This document shows positions 60,303 through 64,000 of a stretch of DNA of 64,000 nucleotides, one piece after another. Under the pieces are notes generated by a model, which did no database searches, was not told the DNA's origin, and was given only the letters and a program-made list of their open reading frames with translations. Origin of the DNA: JAFAXD01 sp963833605 (GTDB taxonomy: Bacteria; Pseudomonadota; Alphaproteobacteria; Rhizobiales; Xanthobacteraceae); the NCBI GenBank assembly GCA_963833605.1, contig CAWHYZ010000022.1, positions 248,001-312,000 on the forward strand, written 5' to 3'. Position numbers and translations under genes: made by a program. How positions within the stretch are numbered: the first letter of the stretch is position 1; each line of letters begins with the position of its first letter.

Positions 60303-61046
60303 CTAACAACAATTTCCACGGTGCTCGGCGACGCGCCGGGCCTTGATCATCTTGATGTGGTCGTCCATCAGCGCGCGCGCGCCGGCGGCGTCGCGCATCT
60401 CGATCAGATCTAACAGTTGCTTGTGGACGTCGAGCACGCGTCGCGCGACCTTGGGTGTGAGCGTGCGGTTGCGGCGCGGCCACGACACGTGATGCAGCGA
60501 AATGAACTGGGTCACCAGCACGCGGTTGTGCGACGCCTCGGCGACCGCGAGGTGGAACTCGAGACTGACGCGCGTATAGGCCTCGTTGTCGCCGATGACG
60601 GCTTCCGCCTCGTCGAGCAGGCGGCGCAGCCGCGCGTGGTCGGCCGCGCTGGCGTTGAGGGCGGCGAGCTCCGCCGCCATGCATTCGATCGCACGCTGGG
60701 CGTCGAGGATTTCGGCTGCGGTGACGCCGGTGAGGTCGAGCTGCACCGCCAATGCCTCGGCGAACAGGCGCGGATTGCCGGGCGCTATGCGGGCGCCGCC
60801 ACCTTTGCCCATCTTGATGTCGACGATGCCGAGCGCCGAAAGCGTGCGCAACGCGTCGCGCGCCGCCATGCGGCTCACGTCGTAGCGCGCGGCGAGCTCT
60901 TTCTCGGTGCCGAGGAAGTCGCCGGGCTTGAGCCGCTTCTCGAATAGATCATCGCGCACCTGCGCCACGATCTGCGAGGACAGCGAGGAGGCGCGGCCGG
61001 CGAAGAAGTACCGCTTCTCGATCAGGCTCGGGGCTAGGGTGTCCAT
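60303..61046 (-). CDS. GntR-family regulator, FadR/FCD subfamily
   Basis: This 247-residue regulator has an N-terminal winged helix (LGTEKELAARYDVSRMAARDALRTL) and a C-terminal FCD domain whose likely metal ligands are in SLEFHLAVAEASHN, LDVHKQLLDL and MDDHIKMIK. The FCD domain usually binds a carboxylate with a metal. It is followed by the signal-less NMT1/THI5-like gene, which it probably controls together with the HpaB-type locus. An A+T-rich palindrome lies just upstream. Confidence 0.9.
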   Translation of the reverse strand: MDTLAPSLIEKRYFFAGRASSLSSQIVAQVRDDLFEKRLKPGDFLGTEKELAARYDVSRMAARDALRTLSALGIVDIKMGKGGGARIAPGNPRLFAEALAVQLDLTGVTAAEILDAQRAIECMAAELAALNASAADHARLRRLLDEAEAVIGDNEAYTRVSLEFHLAVAEASHNRVLVTQFISLHHVSWPRRNRTLTPKVARRVLDVHKQLLDLIEMRDAAGARALMDDHIKMIKARRVAEHRGNCC

Positions 61047-61078
61047 CGGCGTTTCCGGGATGCCTTATAGCGCGAACC

Positions 61079-61105
61079 GTAAAGATCGTAAAGATATTAT
61101 CTTTA
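61079..61105. promoter_or_regulatory. A+T-rich palindromic operator upstream of the GntR gene
   Basis: TAAAGATA-T-TATCTTTA (61089-61105) is a perfect 17-bp palindrome, preceded by a direct repeat of GTAAAGAT (61079-61086 and 61088-61095). It is 43 bases above the GntR start and stands out in GC-rich surroundings. It is the likely autoregulatory site. Confidence 0.55.
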
Positions 61106-61128
61106 AAAAATTTCGGGCTATCCGGCCG

Positions 61129-62073
61129 CTACCGCGCCTCCGCCCCGCGAAACAGCCGCGCGAACACCCCCCGAATCCACGCATTGCCCGGGTCGCGGTG
61201 AAAGCGCTCGTGCCAATACTGATAGATCTCGATGCGCGGCAGCTTGATCGGCGGATCGAGGATCGCCAGCCCCAGATCGTCGGCGAGGGTGGTTGCGACC
61301 GAGGCCGGCAGCGTTGCGATCGCGTCGGAATGCTGGGCGATGACCGCGGCGGCGGTGAACAGGGGGACCCGGCAGATGATGTTTTCGGCCGGCACCGCGG
61401 CTTCGACCGCGCGTTCGGCCTGCTGATGCGCGTGACCGGTGCCGAGCGTCGACACCAGCACGTGCTTTTCGGCGGCGAAAGCCGCCAGCGCCGGCGTGTT
61501 GCCGATGCGCGGATGGCCGTGCCGCGCGACGCTGACATAGCGCTCCGTCCACAGCCGTTGCCGGCGCATGCCCTTGATCAGCGCCGGAAACGAGCCCATG
61601 GCGAAGTCGACCGTGCCGGATTCGAGCCAGGAATCGAGATGCTGGGCGTCGAGCTGCATCGCCCGCAGCCGCACCTGCGGAGCCTCGGTGAGCAGCAACC
61701 GCACCAGCGGCGGCAACAGTTTGATCAGCCCGGCGTCGACCACGCAGAAATTGAATGTGCGGCTCGTGGTCTTCGGATCGAACGGCACGTGCTCGCTGCG
61801 CAACGTGCGCATTTGATCGAGGATCGCGCGGATCGCCGGCGCCAGCGCGAGCGCCTTCGGGGTCGGCTCCATGCGCAGCGAAACACGCACGAACAGCGGG
61901 TCGTCGAAATAGCGCCGCAGCCGCGCCAGCGTCTTGCTCAGCGCCGGCTGGGTGACGTTGAGGAGCCGCGCCGCGCGGGTGAGACTGTGCTCGCGCAGCA
62001 GAACGTCGAGCACCTGCAGATGATGCAGGTCGATCTCGCCGGAATAACCGCGCGGAATGCCATTCATATCCAT
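61129..62073 (-). CDS. LysR-family transcriptional regulator
   Basis: This 314-residue regulator has an N-terminal helix-turn-helix (LTRAARLLNVTQPALSKTLARLR) that contains the LysR signature, and a periplasmic-binding-like effector domain. It is divergent from the HpaB-type monooxygenase gene at 62147, the standard arrangement for a LysR activator of its neighbour. An inverted repeat overlaps its start codon (62062-62081), consistent with autorepression. The effector is unknown. Confidence 0.9.
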   Translation of the reverse strand: MDMNGIPRGYSGEIDLHHLQVLDVLLREHSLTRAARLLNVTQPALSKTLARLRRYFDDPLFVRVSLRMEPTPKALALAPAIRAILDQMRTLRSEHVPFDPKTTSRTFNFCVVDAGLIKLLPPLVRLLLTEAPQVRLRAMQLDAQHLDSWLESGTVDFAMGSFPALIKGMRRQRLWTERYVSVARHGHPRIGNTPALAAFAAEKHVLVSTLGTGHAHQQAERAVEAAVPAENIICRVPLFTAAAVIAQHSDAIATLPASVATTLADDLGLAILDPPIKLPRIEIYQYWHERFHRDPGNAWIRGVFARLFRGAEAR

Positions 62074-62081
62074 TGATGAAT
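62062..62081. promoter_or_regulatory. Dyad at the LysR start, candidate LysR box
   Basis: ATTCAT (62062-62067) and ATGAAT (62076-62081) are inverted around 8 bases, and the dyad contains a T-N11-A. It overlaps the LysR ATG at 62071-62073. It may be the site of autorepression and of activation of the divergent gene. Confidence 0.4.
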
Positions 62082-62146
62082 AGTATAGGAGGCTCCCGGC
62101 GCGTAGGCTAGCAACTCATAATCCGACCTGATCCGGGAGGGACGCC

Positions 62147-63682
62147 GTGCTGCGAACCGGTGCGCACTACCTCAAATCCCTCGACGACGGCCGCGTCGTC
62201 TGGGTCGGCAACGACAAGATCGACAACGTCGCGACCCATCCGTCGACCCGCGACTACGCCCAGCGCATCGCCGAATTCTTCGATCTCCATCGCCGCCCCG
62301 AATTGCAGGATGTCCTCACCTTCGTCGATGCGAAGGGCGAACGGCGTTCGATGACCTGGTTCCAGCATCGCAACAAGAGCGAGCTGGTGCGCAAGCGCAA
62401 GTATCACGAATTCATCATGAAGCACTTCGTGGCGGCGTCGTTGCCGCGCACGCCCGACGTGCAGAACTACATCATGGTGACCTATATCGACGATCCGGAG
62501 CCGTGGGAGAAGAACGCGATCGGCGCTGACGGGCGCGGGCTGGCCGACAATATCCGCACGTTCTACGCCCACGCCATGGACAACGACCTCGTCTGCGCAC
62601 CGCACTTCATCGACCCGCAGGCGGATCGTTCGAACGCGGCCGCGCATGGAACATCGCCGGCGCTGCGGGTGGTGGCGACCAACGACGAGGGAATCGTGGT
62701 CGACGGCGTCAAGGCGATCGGCACCGGTTCCGCGTTCGGCGACTTCCTGCACCTCGGCGTGTTCTTCCGTCCCGGCGCCAAGGGCGACCAAGTGATCTAC
62801 GGAGTTTGCCCGGCGAACCAGAAGGGTGTCACCATCATCTGCCGCGAGAGCGTGGTTGCCGCCGATCCGGTCGAACATCCGCTCGCCGCCCAGGGCGACG
62901 AGCTCGATTCGACGGTGCTGTTCGACAACGTGCTGATCCCGTGGAAATACGTGTTCCACATCGGCAACCCGGACCACGCCAAGCTCTATCCGCAGCGGGT
63001 GTTCGACTGGGTGCACTATCACGCGCTGGTGCGCCAGGCGGTGCGCGCCGAACTGCTGGCCGGGCTTGCGATCCTGATGTCGGAACATCTCGGCACCGCC
63101 AAGATCGACGCTGTGCAGGCGCGGCTTGCCCGCATCATCGGTTTCCAGCAGACCACGTTCGCGCACGTGCTGGCGGCCGAGGACCAGGGCTTTCACACGC
63201 CCGGCGGGCTCTACAAGCCCGACGTGCAGATGTTCAACTGGGGTCGGGTCTACTTCCTGCAGCACTTCGGCGAGATGATCGACGAGGTGATCGACCTGTG
63301 CGGGCGCAGCGCGCTGATCTTCCCGACCGAGAAGCAGTGGCAGGAGCCCAGCATGCGGCCGTGGCTGGAGCGGCTCAACACCGGGGCGGTCGGCGCGCCT
63401 TATGACCGCATCAAGATCGCGCGCGTCGTCCGCGATCTTTACCTCACCGATTGGGGCGGGCGCCTGTTCATGTTCGAGAACTTCAACGGCACGCCGCTGC
63501 AGACCCTGCTCTCGCTCACCATGAAGCGCGCCGAGTTCACCGGGGCGGGGCCGCTCGCGGCGTTCGCCCGCAAGGTGTGCGGGCTTGCGACGCCGGAGGA
63601 GCGGCTCACCGAGTACAAGGCGACCGCCGACTACGCCAAGGCGCAGGATGGCGGCCGGCCCACACAGGTCGCGGCCGAATAG
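62147..63682 (+). CDS. HpaB-type flavin-dependent phenol monooxygenase, oxygenase component
   Basis: This 511-residue protein of the HpaB/PvcC family uses reduced FAD delivered by a separate reductase to hydroxylate a phenol. It opens GAHYLKSLDDGRVVWVGNDKIDNVATHP, then HFIDPQADR (family active-site region near 155), GVKAIGTGSAFGDFLHLG near 190 and RLFMFENFNGTPLQTLL near 430. The start is GTG at 62147 after GGGAGGGACGCC. No HpaC-like reductase is seen in the window. It is divergent from the LysR regulator and followed by the AhpD-like gene. Confidence 0.9.
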   Translation: MLRTGAHYLKSLDDGRVVWVGNDKIDNVATHPSTRDYAQRIAEFFDLHRRPELQDVLTFVDAKGERRSMTWFQHRNKSELVRKRKYHEFIMKHFVAASLPRTPDVQNYIMVTYIDDPEPWEKNAIGADGRGLADNIRTFYAHAMDNDLVCAPHFIDPQADRSNAAAHGTSPALRVVATNDEGIVVDGVKAIGTGSAFGDFLHLGVFFRPGAKGDQVIYGVCPANQKGVTIICRESVVAADPVEHPLAAQGDELDSTVLFDNVLIPWKYVFHIGNPDHAKLYPQRVFDWVHYHALVRQAVRAELLAGLAILMSEHLGTAKIDAVQARLARIIGFQQTTFAHVLAAEDQGFHTPGGLYKPDVQMFNWGRVYFLQHFGEMIDEVIDLCGRSALIFPTEKQWQEPSMRPWLERLNTGAVGAPYDRIKIARVVRDLYLTDWGGRLFMFENFNGTPLQTLLSLTMKRAEFTGAGPLAAFARKVCGLATPEERLTEYKATADYAKAQDGGRPTQVAAE

Positions 63683-63724
63683 CAAACCGGTTACAAGCGT
63701 ATTCGCGTTTTGAACGAGGACACC

Positions 63725-64000
63725 ATGGCCAAGCAACGGATCAGCTACATTCCGCTCGAGCGGATGGACGCGGAGATGCGCAAAGAAATGGAGCGCTGCC
63801 AGCGCGAAGGCACGCCGCGGCCCGAGAGCTCGGCGGTGCGCGCCCACGTGCCCGCGTGCTTCTGGTTCTTTGCCAATTCGTGGCGCGACATTTTCCGCAA
63901 CGGCGTCCTCGACCATTCGCTCAAGGAGCTGTGCCGGCTTTATGTGTCGCGCTCGGTGCAGTGCGAGTATTGCGGCAACCAGCGCTCCGTGAAGGCAACG
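63725..64000 (+). CDS. AhpD/carboxymuconolactone decarboxylase-like protein, 3' partial
   Basis: This frame starts at ATG 63725 after GAGGACACC and remains open to the window end (92 codons). It reads MAKQRISYIPLERMDAEM and continues to a CEYCG motif near residue 80, the CxxC redox pair of AhpD/CMD-like proteins, inside SLKELCRLYVSRSVQCEYCG. It lies 43 bases after the HpaB-type gene and is probably co-transcribed. Proteins of this kind act as disulfide reductants or peroxide-handling partners. The 3' end is outside the window. Confidence 0.75.
   Translation, partial: MAKQRISYIPLERMDAEMRKEMERCQREGTPRPESSAVRAHVPACFWFFANSWRDIFRNGVLDHSLKELCRLYVSRSVQCEYCGNQRSVKAT

Noticed and set aside
62108..63916. 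A 602-codon minus-strand frame opposite the HpaB-type gene
   Set aside because: It is a GC-driven shadow; the plus-strand product matches a known family over its full length.

Overview
This is a GC-rich window from an alphaproteobacterium, most likely of the Bradyrhizobium/Rhodopseudomonas/Pseudolabrys part of Hyphomicrobiales (Rhizobiales). The placement is an inference. It rests on a PhyR-NepR-EcfG general stress locus with an HWE-family kinase, a BA14K-type protein, an Omp25/31-type porin, many orphan solute-binding proteins (Bug/TctC, LivJ, Aap, TRAP, BMP types), Aap-type and NrtS-type proteins, and mosaic intergenic palindromes of the kind common in this order. I see no tRNA, rRNA, CRISPR array, transposase or phage gene.

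Layout. 1-5200: orphan Bug binding proteins, a short-chain dehydrogenase remnant, an alpha/beta hydrolase, a Tat-exported beta carbonic anhydrase and a mandelate-racemase-like enzyme. 5441-15008: a tight operon, xdhA-xdhB-xdhC followed by a BMP-type purine/nucleoside ABC importer (ATPase, two permeases, binding protein), closed by a strong intrinsic terminator. It probably imports and oxidises purines. 15152-21092: a membrane-anchored LTxxQ-like protein, a complete TRAP transporter, an NrtS-like protein and an acyl-CoA synthetase. 21205-32558: a catabolic island with a flavin hydroxylase and its DUF2783 partner, three ACMSD-like amidohydrolases, a RidA protein, a two-domain extradiol-type VOC dioxygenase and two LivJ-type binding proteins. 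It contains a duplicated 60-bp element that may encode small RNAs. 32750-37327: an MHYT-PAS-GGDEF-EAL c-di-GMP protein, a hydrolase and a MetE-like enzyme.

37599-41921: the general stress response module. It holds a CHASE-HWE kinase, nepR-ecfG, divergent phyR and a single-domain receiver. Two divergent EcfG-type promoters lie between nepR and phyR. Between phyR and the receiver, on the minus strand, is a compact small-RNA candidate with a C-rich loop and an intrinsic terminator. I regard it as the most interesting new element in the window.

42034-51348: a second flavin hydroxylase with an alpha/beta hydrolase, a DUF1488-like protein, a small membrane protein, a divergent XRE regulator/EamA exporter pair with a near-perfect palindromic operator, a BA14K-like protein, a zinc-type dehydrogenase, an Aap-type binding protein and an L,D-transpeptidase. 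51662-58245: a complete Liv ABC importer (J-H-M-G-F, with an apparent frameshift at the end of livG), a second MetE-like protein and a DUF4031 protein. 58402-64000: a porin, then a regulated catabolic locus with a signal-less NMT1/THI5-like protein, GntR and LysR regulators, an HpaB-type flavin monooxygenase and a truncated AhpD-like CxxC protein at the window edge.
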